Assembly (NCBI RefSeq): GCF_003202405.1
Contig: NZ_QJHL01000007.1
Coordinates: forward strand, 62,001-126,000
Direction of reading: 5' to 3'
From: Flavobacterium hydrophilum
GTDB taxonomy: Bacteria; Bacteroidota; Bacteroidia; Flavobacteriales; Flavobacteriaceae
DNA: 64,000 nucleotides
Position numbers and translations under genes: made by a program
In this document: positions 40,101 to 49,479 of the stretch, one piece after another
How the letters are laid out: each line of letters begins with the position of its first letter
Numbering within the stretch: position 1 is the first letter of the stretch
The notes under the pieces: model-generated
Database searches by the model: none
Seen by the model: only the letters and a program-made list of their open reading frames with translations
Told to the model about the DNA's origin: nothing

Positions 40101-42283
40101 AAAGACTTTATATCAATAAGTTTTATTTGTCTAATGCAGGAAATGAATTGAAAATTCAATCGCAGGGAAGTAAAAATAACGCACCATTACAGGTTGATTT
40201 TGTGAATTTCAAAATCGAAACCATTCTGAATATGGTTAAAAAAGACAAGCTGCTGATGCAGGGCTTGATAAATGGTTCTGCTGTCGTAGAAAATGTCATG
40301 ACAAACCCAACTTTTACATCTGATTTAAAAATTGATGACTTTACTTTTAAAGGAGATAAAGTCGGAGATCTTGAAGTAAAAGTCGACAACAAAACGAATA
40401 AAACTCTAGCAGCAAATGTACAATTGACAGACGAAGGAAACGATCTGAAACTTGACGGTGATTATAAAATTGACACAGGAACTTTTGATTTGAATGTTGC
40501 TATCAATAAACTTAATATCAAAAGCATTCAGGGTTTCAGCATGGATAATATTTCAGAAGGAAGCGGTTATTTGTCAGGAAATTTTAAAGTTGCAGGAACT
40601 ACCAAAGCGCCACAGATTAACGGTGAATTAAATTTCAATGATGCGGCTTTCAGGGTTACACAGCTTAATTCATACTTTAAGATTGGAAAAGAAAAAATCA
40701 CCTTTAATAATGAAACTATTTCGTTTGACAAATTTTCTCTGTTAGACGAAAATGACAATGAATTATTTGTAGACGGAACAATCAAATCGGCTGATTTTAC
40801 CAAATTTGATTTTGATCTTTTGGTTCAGGCAAATGATTTTAGAGCTATTAATTCTAAAGCGAAAGACAATGATCTGTTTTATGGGGATTTGTTTTTGGAT
40901 ACTAAATTAAACATAAAAGGGAATCTGGACAGTCCGGTTGTTGATGGTACAATCAAAATTAATAAAGAGACAAAATTTTCAGTTGTATTGCCGCAGTCAG
41001 ATCCTTCGATTGCAGACAGAGAAGGAATTGTAGAGTTTGTGAATGAAGATAATATGTATCTAAAACAAACAATTGATTTGCAAAATGAGCTTAATAAGTC
41101 GGAATTGAAAGGAATGGATGTGAATGTTGCCATTACAATCGATAAAGAAGCCGAGCTGAATTTAATTATCGACAAAGGAAATGGTGATTATTTGAAATTA
41201 AAAGGAGAAGCCGAACTGGTTGGAGGAATAGATCAGTCAGGAAAAACTACTTTGGTTGGAAAATATGAGTTTTCAGACGGTGCTTATGAAATGAATTTCA
41301 ACGGAATAAAAAGAAAATTTAATATTCAGAAAGGAAGTTACATTACCTGGAACGGAGAACCAACGATGGCGAATGTAAACATTACGGCAATATATAAAGT
41401 AGATGCTGCACCGATTGATTTATTAGGGACCCAGCTTTCAGGCGAAAGCTCCACTATCAGAAACACTTACAAGCAAAAACTTCCTTTTCAGGCGTTGTTA
41501 AAAATGAAAGGTGAATTGATGAAGCCTGAAATTTCGTTTGGAATTGAGCTTCCTGAAGGAAATTACGATGTTTCAACAGATGTGGTAACGCTTACCCAAA
41601 CGAAACTGAAACAATTAGAACAGGATCCGGCGGAACTTAACAAACAGGTTTTTGCCCTTATTTTATTAAACCGATTTGTAGGCGAAAATCCGTTTGCCAG
41701 TGAAAGCGGCGGAGCTAGTGCAGAATCAATTGCCAGACAAAGTGTTAGTAAGATTTTGTCACAACAGCTGAATAATCTTGCCAGCGAATTGGTAACTGGT
41801 TTTGAAGTGAATTTCGATTTAGAATCTACAGAAGATTACACTTCAGGAACCATGGAAAACAGAACCGATTTAAATGTAGAAGTTTCTAAAAAATTACTCG
41901 ACGACCGATTGAAAGTAACCGTTGGAAGCAGTTTTGGAGTTGAAGGTCAGGAGCGTGCTAATGAAGAAAGTACTAATATAGCCGGAGATGTTGCCCTTGA
42001 TTATCAACTTACCAAAGACGGACGCTACATGGTTCGTGCTTATCGAAAAAACCAATATCAGGTGGCTGTTGAAGGTCAGGTGGTAGAAACCGGAGTAGCT
42101 TTTATAATTACGATGAGTTATAATAAATTCAGAGAGCTTTTTCATCGTACGGAGAAAGAAAAGGAGTTGATTAGAGAAGAAAAACTTCGTAAGGAAAAAG
42201 AAAAACAAAAAAAGAAAGAAAAGAAGGAAAAAGAGGAAAACCAACCCGAAAATCAAATTGAAGGAAATGAACAAAAAACGTAA
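37181..42283 (+). CDS. tamB: TamB-type translocation and assembly protein, 1700 aa
   Basis: One N-terminal membrane anchor (about 12-35, ILLWCVGSVVALLLLLIILI) precedes about 1,200 residues of AsmA/TamB-like repetitive beta-strands, which form a periplasm-spanning hydrophobic groove. The C-terminal TamB/DUF490 domain (about 1250-1600) includes GGIDQSGKTTLVGKYEFSDG and the LNKQVFALILLNRF segment. The last 50 residues are an unusual Lys/Glu-rich tail (KEKEKQKKKEKKEKEE). TamB-type proteins carry phospholipids or help insert outer-membrane proteins, working with a TamA-type barrel. The next gene is exactly such a barrel and overlaps this one by 17 bp, so the two form one complex. Confidence 0.93.
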   Translation: MNKKTIHYFKKTLRILLWCVGSVVALLLLLIILIQIPSIQNFAKDKAITYLHDKIKTKVSLDHISIKFPKDVVLEGFYFEDQKKDTLLSGKRLEVDVDLFKLISSELEINSVSLENVKANISRNKNGVFNFDYIIKAFESKEPKVDDPDAKPFKISVVKVNLDNVKFNFKDDYAKNDIRVKLTHFDTKFNKFDLDKMDFDIPNIDLDGLKLVLNQDVVERIAEVSIKTVDTISKRKDFKLKLDKISLSKIDVSYDNKDSKLDSGIKLGNLELTVNEVDLNKQLLDFETFELKNLRGNLRLGAKDKQIKTPDLDSTAIKQSGWKVKLTDVDIQNIDFKFDDMQSKPVQKGIDYSHLDLDKFNLKADKLYYANDTISGNIKALAVAEKSGLNIQSLKTDFFYGPKNAYLNNLYLRTPQTLVKDKIKVEYKSIASLKEDLGNLSVDANLSQSKIGFKDILLFVPDLQKQNPFKSNPNAILYLNTRINGKVKDLNIPKFEMSGIGTTKVSLSGKIKGLPDAQKSYYDLDIKNLSSTSKDINTFVPAGTIPKNIQLPSQINLKGKFKGSVQNFKTNLALKSSFGNAKVDGMFDQRIKNRERYDASVSLTEFDLGRLIKNDSIGKITLKAKVKGNGLNPKTANAAIDGLVQKAVFNRYTYKDLALKGNIENGSFAVKSGMKDPNLNFDLTASGDTKEKYPTVKLKLNLDIADLEKLNLHAGPMKLRGNVDADITNSNPDYLNGKVFLSNIQILQKEEPIVLDSIRVLAFADKDSNSIKISSQFLKAEVVGKYKLTTLTTAIKKSISKYIDLKNPKVNAESDEQRLAFTLKVDNDPVLFKLIPKLTGLEPLTITGNYNNQTDSLQVKGTIPRIVYAENIISDGKINIEAKENALEYSISVATIESGSIKIPFTSLSGQIENNILTYALEVKDTKDKQQYFIAGEFKAEDSKNIFKIDAETFVLNYEKWNIDPENTVEFGDKRLYINKFYLSNAGNELKIQSQGSKNNAPLQVDFVNFKIETILNMVKKDKLLMQGLINGSAVVENVMTNPTFTSDLKIDDFTFKGDKVGDLEVKVDNKTNKTLAANVQLTDEGNDLKLDGDYKIDTGTFDLNVAINKLNIKSIQGFSMDNISEGSGYLSGNFKVAGTTKAPQINGELNFNDAAFRVTQLNSYFKIGKEKITFNNETISFDKFSLLDENDNELFVDGTIKSADFTKFDFDLLVQANDFRAINSKAKDNDLFYGDLFLDTKLNIKGNLDSPVVDGTIKINKETKFSVVLPQSDPSIADREGIVEFVNEDNMYLKQTIDLQNELNKSELKGMDVNVAITIDKEAELNLIIDKGNGDYLKLKGEAELVGGIDQSGKTTLVGKYEFSDGAYEMNFNGIKRKFNIQKGSYITWNGEPTMANVNITAIYKVDAAPIDLLGTQLSGESSTIRNTYKQKLPFQALLKMKGELMKPEISFGIELPEGNYDVSTDVVTLTQTKLKQLEQDPAELNKQVFALILLNRFVGENPFASESGGASAESIARQSVSKILSQQLNNLASELVTGFEVNFDLESTEDYTSGTMENRTDLNVEVSKKLLDDRLKVTVGSSFGVEGQERANEESTNIAGDVALDYQLTKDGRYMVRAYRKNQYQVAVEGQVVETGVAFIITMSYNKFRELFHRTEKEKELIREEKLRKEKEKQKKKEKKEKEENQPENQIEGNEQKT

Positions 42284-44582
42284 TCATATAGAAAAACAAT
42301 ATGTAAAGTATTTTGTACTGCTGTCTTTATTTTTTGCTTTGGGATGCAGCAATACAAAATATTTACCTGAGGGAGAATTATTATATACAGGAGGATCTGT
42401 AACCGTAAAAGATTCTGTAATAAAAAGAAAAGACAGAAAAGCACTGGAAACAGAAATGGAGGGTTTACTGCGCCCTAAACCCAACAAACAAATTTTGGGA
42501 TTACGCCCTAAATTATGGATTTATAATATAGCCGGAGAGCCCAAAAAAGAAAAAGGGTTTCGGTACTGGCTTCGAAATAAAGTGGGTGAGCCGCCGGTTC
42601 TCTTCAGCAAAGTTGATTTAGATTATAATGCTTCTGTTTTACGAAATTTTTCTGAAAACAGAGGATATTTTAAAACACGTGTAAGCGCTGATTCAACCGT
42701 TAGAAATAAAAGAGTGACAGCAGAATATACCGTTTTGCCTAAAAAACAATACATCATAAAAAGCGTAACATTTCCGGATGACTCATTAAAAATGTCCAAA
42801 ATAATTGCCAGATCAAGCCGACGAAGCCTTTTAAAAGTAGGAAAACCTTATGATTTGGATATTATAAAAGCAGAAAGGGAAAGAATCGATGCAAGACTAA
42901 AAGAAAGAGGATATTACTATTTTAATCCGGATTATATTCTCGCCAAAGTTGATAGCAGTAAAGGTGATCATGAAGTAAATATCAGACTGGTAATAAAAGA
43001 TGAAGCACCGGTAAAAGCTTTAACAGCGTACAAAATTGATAAAATTTTTGTGTATCCAAATTATTCCCTGACCAACGATAGTGTGGTTTACAGAAAAAAG
43101 GATATTAAACACTATAAAGACTTTACTATAATAGATACGGCAAATACTTTTGAACCCAGAATTTTTGACAGGACGATTTATTTTAAAAAAGGGGATTTGT
43201 ATAATAGAAAAGACCATAACCTAACCTTAAACCGATTTGTAAATCTGGGAACTTTTAGTTTTGTGAAAAATGAATTTAAGGTTTCTGACAGTATTCCTAA
43301 AACACTGGATTCATATTACTACCTGACATTGCTGCCTAAAAAGTTTATTCGTGTTGAGGTTTTGGGAAAAACCAATTCGGCGAGTTATACCGGTTCAGAA
43401 ATTAATGTGAATTGGAATAACAGAAACTTTTTTCGCGGTGCAGAATTATTTACGTTTTCAATATTTGGAGGAGCCGATTTTCAGCTTGGAGGACCCAACA
43501 AAGGGAAAAACATTTATAAACTCGGAGCCGAAACCAGTTTGACATGGCCAAGATTTATATCACCTTTTAATATTCAGGGCAATAGTGAGTTTGTTCCCAG
43601 GACAAAAGCAACTCTGCGTTATGAATATCAAAAACGTACCGAATTATATGCCTTAAATTCGCTTAATGCTTCTTTTGGTTATTTATGGAAAGAAAATATC
43701 CGGAAAGAACATCAGCTTAACGTTATAGATATTACTTATGTTAGTCCAAATCATGTAACAGACGAATATTTAGCCGATATTAAAGAAGATGAAGCATTAG
43801 GGAAAGTAATAGAAAAGCAGTTGATTTTTGGCCCAACATACAATTATACCTATACGAATACGATGCAGAAACGCCGGAAAAATACCATCTATTTTAATGG
43901 TGAATTGGACTTGGCTGGTAATATAACAGGATTAGTTACTGGAGCAAATGTTAAGGAAGGTAATCAAAAAACGATATTTGATGTTCCCTTTAGTCAGTAT
44001 GTAAAAATTAAAACAGATTTCAGGCATTATTTAAAACTCGGAAAAGAAAGTGAACTCGCCAGCAGAGTGATTTTAGGTGCCGGGTTTGCTTACGGAAATT
44101 CCACTACACTTCCAACATCTAAACAATTTGTGGTTGGTGGAACTAATAGTATCCGTGCGTTTAGAGCCAGAACTTTAGGCCCGGGTAGTTATGTAATTCC
44201 TGAAACGACAACCGATTATGTTCCGGATCAGTCAGCAGATTTGAAACTGGAGTTTAATACCGAATACAGGGCAAAACTTTTTAGTATTGTAAAGGGAGCT
44301 GTTTTTTTTGATGCAGGAAATATTTGGCTGTTAAATGCAGATTCAAACAAGCCTGGAGCAGAAATATCAAAAGATTTTATGAAAGAAATTGCTGTTGGAG
44401 CAGGAGTAGGCTTGCGTTTTGATGTGTCTTTCTTTGTTTTAAGAACCGATTTGGCAATCCCGCTTAGAAATCCTTCGCTGCCGGACGGACAGAGATGGGT
44501 AATTGATGATATAAATTTGGGAAGCAGTTCATGGAGAAAAGATAATTTAATTTTGAATATAGCGATCGGATATCCTTTCTAA
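42267..44582 (+). CDS. tamL: TamL: lipoprotein TamA/BamA-family barrel, 771 aa
   Basis: I chose the ATG at 42267, which starts MNKKRNHIEK and a signal with a lipobox (LFFALGC, Cys about 28), making this the lipidated TamA variant called TamL in Bacteroidetes. POTRA-like domains fill about 40-390 (for example VKSVTFPDD-type strands and ERERIDARLKERGYYYFNPDY), and the C-terminal half is an Omp85 barrel with the VRGF-like motif as GTNSIRAFRARTLGPG. It partners TamB encoded just upstream (17-bp overlap). The barrel ends at NIAIGYPF with the C-terminal Phe of Omp85 proteins. Confidence 0.93.
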   Translation: MNKKRNHIEKQYVKYFVLLSLFFALGCSNTKYLPEGELLYTGGSVTVKDSVIKRKDRKALETEMEGLLRPKPNKQILGLRPKLWIYNIAGEPKKEKGFRYWLRNKVGEPPVLFSKVDLDYNASVLRNFSENRGYFKTRVSADSTVRNKRVTAEYTVLPKKQYIIKSVTFPDDSLKMSKIIARSSRRSLLKVGKPYDLDIIKAERERIDARLKERGYYYFNPDYILAKVDSSKGDHEVNIRLVIKDEAPVKALTAYKIDKIFVYPNYSLTNDSVVYRKKDIKHYKDFTIIDTANTFEPRIFDRTIYFKKGDLYNRKDHNLTLNRFVNLGTFSFVKNEFKVSDSIPKTLDSYYYLTLLPKKFIRVEVLGKTNSASYTGSEINVNWNNRNFFRGAELFTFSIFGGADFQLGGPNKGKNIYKLGAETSLTWPRFISPFNIQGNSEFVPRTKATLRYEYQKRTELYALNSLNASFGYLWKENIRKEHQLNVIDITYVSPNHVTDEYLADIKEDEALGKVIEKQLIFGPTYNYTYTNTMQKRRKNTIYFNGELDLAGNITGLVTGANVKEGNQKTIFDVPFSQYVKIKTDFRHYLKLGKESELASRVILGAGFAYGNSTTLPTSKQFVVGGTNSIRAFRARTLGPGSYVIPETTTDYVPDQSADLKLEFNTEYRAKLFSIVKGAVFFDAGNIWLLNADSNKPGAEISKDFMKEIAVGAGVGLRFDVSFFVLRTDLAIPLRNPSLPDGQRWVIDDINLGSSSWRKDNLILNIAIGYPF

Positions 44583-44686
44583 TTTATTCACTAATATTTT
44601 AATTTTATTTCATTAAAGTTTAAATTTGTACAATTCTAAAATTGCTTTCTAAATGGGCAATTTCAACTCTTTTAAACTTTATCAAA

Positions 44687-45169
44687 TTGACTTTTACCAC
44701 TATAGATTTTGAAACCGCAACAGCTTATCACCCATGTTCTGTTGGAATTGTGACCGTAGAAAACGGAATTATTACAGATGAGTTTGTGACTTTAATCAAG
44801 CCGCCTAACAATGAATATAATCCTTTTACAATTCAGGTTCACGGAATTTATCCTCGTGATACTGTTAATGCAAAATCTTTTTTACAGATTTATCCTGAAA
44901 TCGAAAAACGTTTGAAAAATAAGGTTGTGGTGGCTCATAACGAAAGTTTTGATAGAAATGTTTTAATGAAATCAATGGCTTTGCATGGATTGCATTACGA
45001 TGATTTAAATATTGCTAATCGTTGGGAATGTACTGTGAAAATCTACAAAGCAAAAGGATTAAAACCAACGAAGTTGAGTGATTGTTGCCGTGAAATGAAA
45101 ATTCAGCTTAATCATCATGAGGCATTATCTGATGCAAGGGCTTGTGCAAAATTATATTTAATGAGATAA
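44687..45169 (+). CDS. DnaQ-like 3'-5' exonuclease, 160 aa, TTG start
   Basis: An RNase T/DEDD exonuclease fold: ExoI motif TTIDFETAT at the very start, ExoII VAHNESFDRNVL and ExoIII HEALSDARACAKLYL, giving the D-E-D-D-h set. The frame is open from a TTG at 44642, but homology should begin at the TTG at 44687 (MTFTTIDFETAT); no in-frame ATG precedes the active site, so a non-ATG start is required. TAAATTTG at 44621-44628 is the likely promoter. It may act in DNA repair or RNA trimming; target unknown. Confidence 0.85.
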   Translation: MTFTTIDFETATAYHPCSVGIVTVENGIITDEFVTLIKPPNNEYNPFTIQVHGIYPRDTVNAKSFLQIYPEIEKRLKNKVVVAHNESFDRNVLMKSMALHGLHYDDLNIANRWECTVKIYKAKGLKPTKLSDCCREMKIQLNHHEALSDARACAKLYLMR

Positions 45170-45257
45170 ATTTATTTTAATAAACTTTAAAAATTGTAAT
45201 ATTAATACTATTTTTTAGTATTTTAGAGTATTCTAAACAATATTAAAGTCTAAAAAA

Positions 45258-46529
45258 ATGAAAGAAGATTTCCTTCATTATCTCTGGAAGTTCAAAAAAT
45301 TTGATACTCTGAATTTAAAAACAGTAAATGAGGAAGAGGTTACAATTATCAATACAGGAAATTATTTAGAACTTGCCGGCCCCGATTTTTTTAATGCACA
45401 AATTAAAATAGGAGATCAAAAATGGGCTGGAAATGTTGAAATACATTTAAAAGCCTCAGACTGGTATTTGCATCTTCATGAAAAAGATACAGCTTATGAA
45501 AATGTAATATTGCATGTTGTCTGGGAATATGATGCTGATATCTATAGAAGAAATAATGCAGAAATTCCGGTTTTGGTTTTAAAGGAATATGTTTCTCCTG
45601 AAACAATTTTAAATTATAATAATCTGAAGTCTCCCAAATCCTGGATATATTGTGAAAAACAGATTTCTAAAATACAAAGCTTTGTTTTTAAAAATTGGCA
45701 GGAACGTCTGTTTTTTGAGCGCTTAGAAAGAAAATCACAAGCAATTTATGATCTGCTTAAAGAAACTAATCAGGATTGGGAAGCTGTTTTATTTTGTTTA
45801 TTGGCTAAGAATTTTGGTTTGAATACCAATGGAAATGCATTTTTGCAATTAGCCAAAGCAATTCCATTTTCAATTATCCGTAAAGAAAGTTTTGAAATAG
45901 AAAACCTCGAAGCCTTGTTTTTTGGTGCAACAGGTCTTTTGGACACAGATAAAGAAGATCTTTATTTCAAGGATTTAAAATTCAGATATTTTTATCTTTT
46001 ACATAAATATCAAATTGAAAAAAATTATACAGAACCACTTCAGTTTTTTAAGCATAGACCGGATAATTTTCCAACTATTCGTCTTTCGCAATTAGCGGCA
46101 TTATATCATCAGCATCAAAATTTATTTTCTAAAATAATTGAACTTAAATCTATTAATAGCATTTATAAAGTGTTTGATGTTTCCACAAGTTCATATTGGC
46201 AAAATCATTATCAATTTGACAAAGAAAGCCCAAAGAAAACAAAGTCATTATCCAATTCATTTATAGATTTGCTGGTAATAAATACAATTGTTCCTTTGCA
46301 GTTTGCCTATGCAAAAATGGTCAACGACTCAATTGCAGAAGACTTAATTTCAATTTTGGATAGTATTTCTCCTGAGAAAAACTCAATTATTGAAAAATTT
46401 AAATCCTTTGGAATTTCTTCTAAAAATGCTTTTGAAACACAATCTTTATTACAGCTTAAAAGTCAGTATTGTGATGTCAATGGTTGTATGAAATGTGCTG
46501 TTGGGATGGAATTACTTAAAAATAATTAG
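45258..46529 (+). CDS. DUF2851 family protein, 423 aa
   Basis: It begins MKEDFLHYLWKFKKFD and has the conserved region LAGPDFFNAQIKIGDQKWAGNVEIHLKASDWYLHLHEKD, which resembles a nuclease-like core, and a long helical second half. The end carries a Cys cluster, QYCDVNGCMKCAVGMELL, that could bind metal. This layout is DUF2851, conserved in Bacteroidetes, with no known role. It is transcribed with or independently of the PspC gene 63 bp downstream, which has its own promoter element. Confidence 0.85.
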   Translation: MKEDFLHYLWKFKKFDTLNLKTVNEEEVTIINTGNYLELAGPDFFNAQIKIGDQKWAGNVEIHLKASDWYLHLHEKDTAYENVILHVVWEYDADIYRRNNAEIPVLVLKEYVSPETILNYNNLKSPKSWIYCEKQISKIQSFVFKNWQERLFFERLERKSQAIYDLLKETNQDWEAVLFCLLAKNFGLNTNGNAFLQLAKAIPFSIIRKESFEIENLEALFFGATGLLDTDKEDLYFKDLKFRYFYLLHKYQIEKNYTEPLQFFKHRPDNFPTIRLSQLAALYHQHQNLFSKIIELKSINSIYKVFDVSTSSYWQNHYQFDKESPKKTKSLSNSFIDLLVINTIVPLQFAYAKMVNDSIAEDLISILDSISPEKNSIIEKFKSFGISSKNAFETQSLLQLKSQYCDVNGCMKCAVGMELLKNN

Positions 46530-46592
46530 AGAATTAAGAAAATGTGTTAATTAGATAATTTTGTATTTTTGGACGAAATTAAACCCAATTTT

Positions 46593-46820
46593 ATGTCACT
46601 CATTTTAAAACTGAAATTCTTTTTCGAAAAATACGGTTTTCATGTCTCATCCAGATTAGCTGATAAACTTGGAATGAGGGTAACAAATGTTCGGTTGTTT
46701 TTTATTTATATCTCGTTTGTAACCGCGGGTTTATGGTTTGGTGTATATCTTACTTTAGCTTTCTGGATTAAGTTAAAAGACTTAATTCGGGCGAAACGAA
46801 CTTCAGTTTTTGATTTGTAA
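46593..46820 (+). CDS. PspC-domain membrane protein, 75 aa
   Basis: I chose the ATG at 46593 (MSLILKLKFFFEKYGF). The PspC signature is SRLADKLGMRVTNVRLFFIYISF, followed by one membrane segment (about 40-62). PspC proteins modulate envelope-stress responses; in Bacteroidetes the short form has no shown role. TATTTTTG at 46564-46571 is its -7 element, 21 bp before the ATG, and a strong terminator follows. Confidence 0.85.
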   Translation: MSLILKLKFFFEKYGFHVSSRLADKLGMRVTNVRLFFIYISFVTAGLWFGVYLTLAFWIKLKDLIRAKRTSVFDL

Positions 46821-46822
46821 AT

Positions 46823-46867
46823 AAAAAAAAGGATTATAAAGTTTTTAGCTTCATAATCCTTTTTTTT
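46823..46867. terminator. Bidirectional terminator
   Basis: Eight A plus GGATTAT (46823-46837) pairs with ATAATCC plus eight T (46853-46867). It serves both the PspC gene and the leftward permease gene. Confidence 0.92.
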
Positions 46868-46882
46868 ATTTTATAAATGATT

Positions 46883-48331
46883 CTATTCCGGATTGTTCAA
46901 TTTACTATTTTTCTTTCCGTATAGAAAATAAATAACAACTCCTAATGCCATCCAGATTACAAGCCTTGCCCAGCTTTCGTTTGGTAACGAATACATTAAA
47001 GCAAAACAGATGACAATACCCGCGACAGGAACAAAAGGAACCCATGGAGTTTTAAATGCTCTTGGTGCATCCGGCATTTTCTTACGCATCACCATAACAC
47101 CGATGCAAACCAATACGAATGCTAATAAAGTTCCGATACTTACCATATGACCTAAGTCACTTACAGGAACAAGTCCGGCAAATAAACTAACAAATATTAA
47201 GAAGAAAAGATTCGTTTTCCATGGAGTACGGAATTTTGCATGTATTTCGCTAAAGAAAGGAGGCAGTAAACCATCTTTACTCATAGTGTAAAATACACGG
47301 CTTTGTCCCATTAACATTACCAGCATTACAGAAGTATAACCAGCTAAAATGGCTACAATTAAACCGGTTTGTAAAAAATCATATCCCGTAACAGCAAAAG
47401 CAGTAGCTGCTGGTTTTGCGTCTCCAGCAAACTTATAATAAGGAACCAGTCCAGTCATAACATGAGAGAATAATACATATAATAAGGTACAAATTATTAA
47501 AGAACCTAAAATACCAACTGGCATTCCTTTTTGAGGATCTTTGGCTTCTTGTGCCGCAGTCGATACGGCATCAAAACCAATAAAAGCAAAGAAAACTGTA
47601 CCGGCTCCGGCGGCAATTCCTGACCACCCAAATTTTCCGAATACACCAGTGTTTTCAGGAATGTATGGAGTGTAGTTAGTTGTGTCGATAAATTTCCATC
47701 CTAAAACTATAAAGATGATAACCACTGCAACTTTTACAACAACCAGAATATTGTTTATTGTAGCAGATTCTTTTGTTCCTTTAATTAATAATAAAGAAAG
47801 TAACGAAACAATAAAAATTGCCGGCAAATTAACAATACCGCCCTCTATTACTGTGCCATTACTTAAAGTCAATTTTTCCCAGGGAGAACAAATTAAATCA
47901 GGAGGAAGATGAATATTAAATTTAGCAAGAAGTTCAAGAAGATAGCGTGACCAGCTCACTCCAACTGTAGCAGCTCCTAAAGCATATTCTAAAACCAAAT
48001 CCCAGCCAATAATCCAGGCCATAAACTCTCCCATGGTTGCATAAGAATAGGTATATGCACTACCGGCAACAGGAATCATTGAGGCAAATTCAGCATAACA
48101 GAGACCTGCAAATGCACATCCTACTGCAGCTAAAATAAATGATAGTGTAACTGCGGGACCAGCATGGTCTGCTGCGGCAATTCCTGTAAGCGAAAATAGC
48201 CCTGCTCCAATAATTGCTCCAACTCCAAGTGCAACAAGCGAACGTGAAGATAAGGTTCTTTTTAATCCTTTTTCAGATTCGGATGCTTCACCAAGCAATA
48301 CCGAAAGAGGTTTAGTTTTCCAAATTGACAT
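46883..48331 (-). CDS. APC-family amino acid permease, 482 aa
   Basis: About twelve membrane helices and the APC motif LVALGVGAIIGAGLFSLTG near residue 32, followed by AGPAVTLSFILAAVGCAFAGL and YAEFASMIPVAGSAYTYSY. This is the cationic amino acid transporter (CAT/YfnA-like) branch, judged from FFAFIGFDAVSTAAQEAKDPQK. It imports an amino acid by proton symport or exchange; the substrate is not determined. Read leftward, TACATTTG (48370-48363) is the -7 element. Confidence 0.93.
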   Translation of the reverse strand: MSIWKTKPLSVLLGEASESEKGLKRTLSSRSLVALGVGAIIGAGLFSLTGIAAADHAGPAVTLSFILAAVGCAFAGLCYAEFASMIPVAGSAYTYSYATMGEFMAWIIGWDLVLEYALGAATVGVSWSRYLLELLAKFNIHLPPDLICSPWEKLTLSNGTVIEGGIVNLPAIFIVSLLSLLLIKGTKESATINNILVVVKVAVVIIFIVLGWKFIDTTNYTPYIPENTGVFGKFGWSGIAAGAGTVFFAFIGFDAVSTAAQEAKDPQKGMPVGILGSLIICTLLYVLFSHVMTGLVPYYKFAGDAKPAATAFAVTGYDFLQTGLIVAILAGYTSVMLVMLMGQSRVFYTMSKDGLLPPFFSEIHAKFRTPWKTNLFFLIFVSLFAGLVPVSDLGHMVSIGTLLAFVLVCIGVMVMRKKMPDAPRAFKTPWVPFVPVAGIVICFALMYSLPNESWARLVIWMALGVVIYFLYGKKNSKLNNPE

Positions 48332-48362
48332 ACTATTATATTGGTTTATTGTTATTAAGCTC

Positions 48363-48370
48363 CAAATGTA
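48363..48370 (-). promoter_or_regulatory. -7 element of the permease gene (TACATTTG)
   Basis: TACATTTG read leftward matches TAnnTTTG, 31 bp before the ATG. Confidence 0.65.
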
Positions 48371-48579
48371 TTCTTTTTTATAAAAAATAAAAACAATTAT
48401 GTGGTTTTAAGTTATAAAATATTTATTTTTTTGTTGAATAAGATAAGAAAAGCGCTGTGTTATCTCCCATCTGTTGCGCTTTTTGTAACAAATATAAATT
48501 GATTCTAATCTAAAAATATTTTGAAAGATGTATTTTCTTAATAAATTTATACTTTTATGGCTTAATAAACTTTGTCCTA

Positions 48580-49467
48580 ATGAATTTTACAAATATTGGT
48601 TCACATTTTAAGTTTACAAGTCAACAGCGTAAAGGTGTTTTTGTACTTTTTATTGTTATTATAGCTTTACAATTATTTTATTTTTTTTCAGATTTCAGTC
48701 AGACTGAAAAAATCTCTCAGAAAAAACAAGAATGGCTGGCTTTGCAATCTGAAATTGACTCACTAAAAGCAATTCAAAATAAGGATAAACCAAAAATTTA
48801 TCCTTTTAATCCAAATTTTATTTCAGATTATAAAGGATATAAACTAGGAATGTCAATTCAGGAAATTGATAGATTGCTGGCTTACAGGAAAGAAAATAAA
48901 TATGTGAATTCTGTTGAGGAATTTCAGAAAGTGACAAAAGTTTCGGATTCTTTATTAAATGCTATTTCGCCTTATTTTAAATTTCCGAATTGGGCGCAGA
49001 ATAAAAAAACTTTTAAAAACTACAAAAGTGAATATGTTCTAAAATCATTTTCTAAAAAAGAAAAAGTTACAGTTTTAGATATTAACCAGGCAAGTCAGGA
49101 AGACTTTATGAAAATTCACGGAATTGGTGAAGCGTTATCATTGCGAATTTTAAAGCAAAAAGAAAGTCTTGAAGCTTTTGTTTCGATGGAACAAATAAAT
49201 GATGTTTGGGGACTTTCTCCGGAAGTTATAATCGAATTGAATAAACATTTTAAAGTTTCCGTGTTTCCAAAAATAAAAAAAATAGCTGTAAATGACGCGT
49301 CTTTAAAAGAGTTAGCCAAGTTTCCATATTTCAGATATACACTGGCAAAACAAATTGTGACCTTTAGAAGTATGAATGGAGATATTCAAAATATTGAGGA
49401 TTTATCAAAAATTAAAGGGTTTCCTGTTGAAAAAGCAAATATAATTGGTTTATATTTGGAGTTCTAA
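48580..49467 (+). CDS. Membrane-anchored helix-hairpin-helix protein (ComEA-like), 295 aa
   Basis: One membrane segment (about 17-37, GVFVLFIVIIALQLFYFF) is followed by a helical linker and three helix-hairpin-helix-like stretches: IDRLLAYRKENKYVNSVEEF, VLDINQASQEDFMKIHGIGEALSLRILKQKE, and LKELAKFPYFRYTLAKQIVTFR with IEDLSKIKGF. HhH repeats bind DNA without sequence preference; ComEA proteins pull DNA into the periplasm during natural transformation. An uptake role here is inferred. The next gene starts 12 bp later. Confidence 0.87.
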   Translation: MNFTNIGSHFKFTSQQRKGVFVLFIVIIALQLFYFFSDFSQTEKISQKKQEWLALQSEIDSLKAIQNKDKPKIYPFNPNFISDYKGYKLGMSIQEIDRLLAYRKENKYVNSVEEFQKVTKVSDSLLNAISPYFKFPNWAQNKKTFKNYKSEYVLKSFSKKEKVTVLDINQASQEDFMKIHGIGEALSLRILKQKESLEAFVSMEQINDVWGLSPEVIIELNKHFKVSVFPKIKKIAVNDASLKELAKFPYFRYTLAKQIVTFRSMNGDIQNIEDLSKIKGFPVEKANIIGLYLEF

Positions 49468-49479
49468 AACAGGTTACAA

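Noticed and set aside
37939..41175. Several leftward frames of 78-98 codons inside tamB
   Set aside because: Antisense shadows of a long, clearly coding gene.
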